Part shown: positions 63,542 through 64,000 of the stretch, one piece after another | Layout of the letters: each line of letters starts with the position of its first letter | How positions within the stretch are numbered: position 1 is the stretch's first letter | NCBI RefSeq assembly: GCF_038967635.1 | Contig: NZ_CP152413.1 | Coordinates: 5,150,001-5,214,000 of the forward strand | DNA: 64,000 bases | Source of the DNA: Bradyrhizobium sp. B124 | Lineage (GTDB): Bacteria; Pseudomonadota; Alphaproteobacteria; Rhizobiales; Xanthobacteraceae | Reading direction: 5' to 3' | Program-made: the position numbers and the translations under genes | The notes under the pieces: generated by a model | Databases searched by the model: none | Told to the model about the DNA's origin: nothing | Seen by the model: the letters and a program-made list of their open reading frames with translations, nothing else

Positions 63542-63634
63542 TTGCCTCAAGCGAAGACGGCCGCGCTCCTCGACGTGCGCGGTCTGCTCAAGCACCACCC
63601 GACGTGAAACTTCACCACGAAGCAGGAGACCACA

Positions 63635-64000
63635 ATGACTGTGAAACAGATGACCAAACCCGTCCCAGGCAACCCCTCACATTCTGGCACGACTGAGCCT
63701 GAAGAACTGGTGCCGTCGCGTTACGCACTGAAGGTCGGCGAGATCGAGGTACTCGTCGTCAGCGATGGGGTGCTCCCACTCCCGGCCACGATGCTGGCAC
63801 ATAACGTCGCCTCATCGGTTCGAAATGCCTGGCTGGATGATATGTTCCTGCCGTCAGACGCTTTCGACTGGGCGCTCAATGCGGTCGTCGTGCGCAGCGG
63901 CGGCAAGACCATCCTCATCGACGCCGGCCTCGGATCCGACCCGAATCTGCACCTGCCACGGGCCGGTCAGTTGATCCGGCGCCTTGAGGCCATGGGCATC
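63635..64000 (+). CDS. MBL-fold metallo-hydrolase (3' partial)
   Basis: 122 residues to the window end, from an ATG with AGCAGGAGACCACA upstream. MTVKQMTKPVPGNPSHSGTT is an N-terminal extension; the fold begins at YALKVGEIEVLVVSDGVLPL and VVVRSGGKTILIDAGLGSD is the typical first beta-lactamase-fold segment. The HxHxDH metal motif would lie beyond the end. Substrate cannot be judged. Confidence 0.85.
   Translation, partial: MTVKQMTKPVPGNPSHSGTTEPEELVPSRYALKVGEIEVLVVSDGVLPLPATMLAHNVASSVRNAWLDDMFLPSDAFDWALNAVVVRSGGKTILIDAGLGSDPNLHLPRAGQLIRRLEAMGI

Noticed and set aside
1..64000. CRISPR arrays, toxin-antitoxin pairs, phage or integrative element genes, intact tRNA or rRNA
   Set aside because: None recognised on either strand; the only mobile sequence is a dead transposase tail.

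Overview
The window is about 64 kb of GC-rich, densely coded DNA that looks like a chromosome segment of a Bradyrhizobium-type alphaproteobacterium. The clues are strong GGAGG ribosome sites, a short-form adenylate kinase, many AraC/LysR regulators and Liv/BMP importers, and an interspersed palindromic repeat of the kind common in Bradyrhizobiaceae. The genus is an inference, not a measurement. No rRNA, intact tRNA, CRISPR array, integrase or plasmid function was seen. Both ends cut genes: a BMP-type binding protein at the left and an MBL-fold hydrolase at the right.

1-11.1 kb is a purine catabolism island. It holds a BMP-type importer protein, an 8-oxoguanine deaminase, a two-gene xanthine dehydrogenase (separate FAD subunit plus a fused 2Fe-2S/molybdenum subunit), urate oxidase, and a fused OHCU decarboxylase/5-hydroxyisourate hydrolase. 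Together these would carry purines to allantoin. Decayed pieces lie among them: an IS5-type transposase tail and an ABC-permease tail.

11.1-34 kb is a lipid and acyl-CoA region. A long minus-strand series runs esterase, phasin, SDR, acyl-CoA ligase, wax ester/DGAT synthase, MFS transporter, adenylate kinase, a small protein, SDR and a second esterase. Three paralogous AraC regulators surround a plus-strand acetoacetate decarboxylase / 3-hydroxyacyl-CoA dehydrogenase / CoA-transferase module. I find a 36-bp sequence box, followed by conserved TT and a -10-like hexamer, at five places: before the lipid operon, before one AraC gene, before the decarboxylase operon, before an acyl-CoA ligase at 34.2 kb, and before a terminator-bounded stretch that could be a small RNA. 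Within this region also sits a DUF3100 permease / M20 amidohydrolase / L-serine dehydratase operon (29.2-33.1 kb).

36-39 kb holds orphan and small genes: DUF5996, two short proteins with perfect ribosome sites, and an AraC gene.

39.4-50.7 kb is a twelve-gene minus-strand catabolic unit: Liv-type ABC importer, CoA ligase, two crotonase-family enzymes, a luciferase-like monooxygenase, a flavin reductase, a creatininase-family hydrolase and a VOC protein. It is divergent from an Lrp/AsnC regulator with a perfect palindrome between them. The substrate is unknown.

52-56 kb is an HpaB-type hydroxylase, a SnoaL-like protein and a flavin reductase, divergent from a LysR gene. A remnant of an intradiol ring-cleavage dioxygenase lies just downstream.

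56-64 kb holds a SrpA-like catalase-family protein, four related AraC genes arranged as two tandem duplications, an NDH-2-like flavoprotein and the start of an MBL-fold hydrolase.
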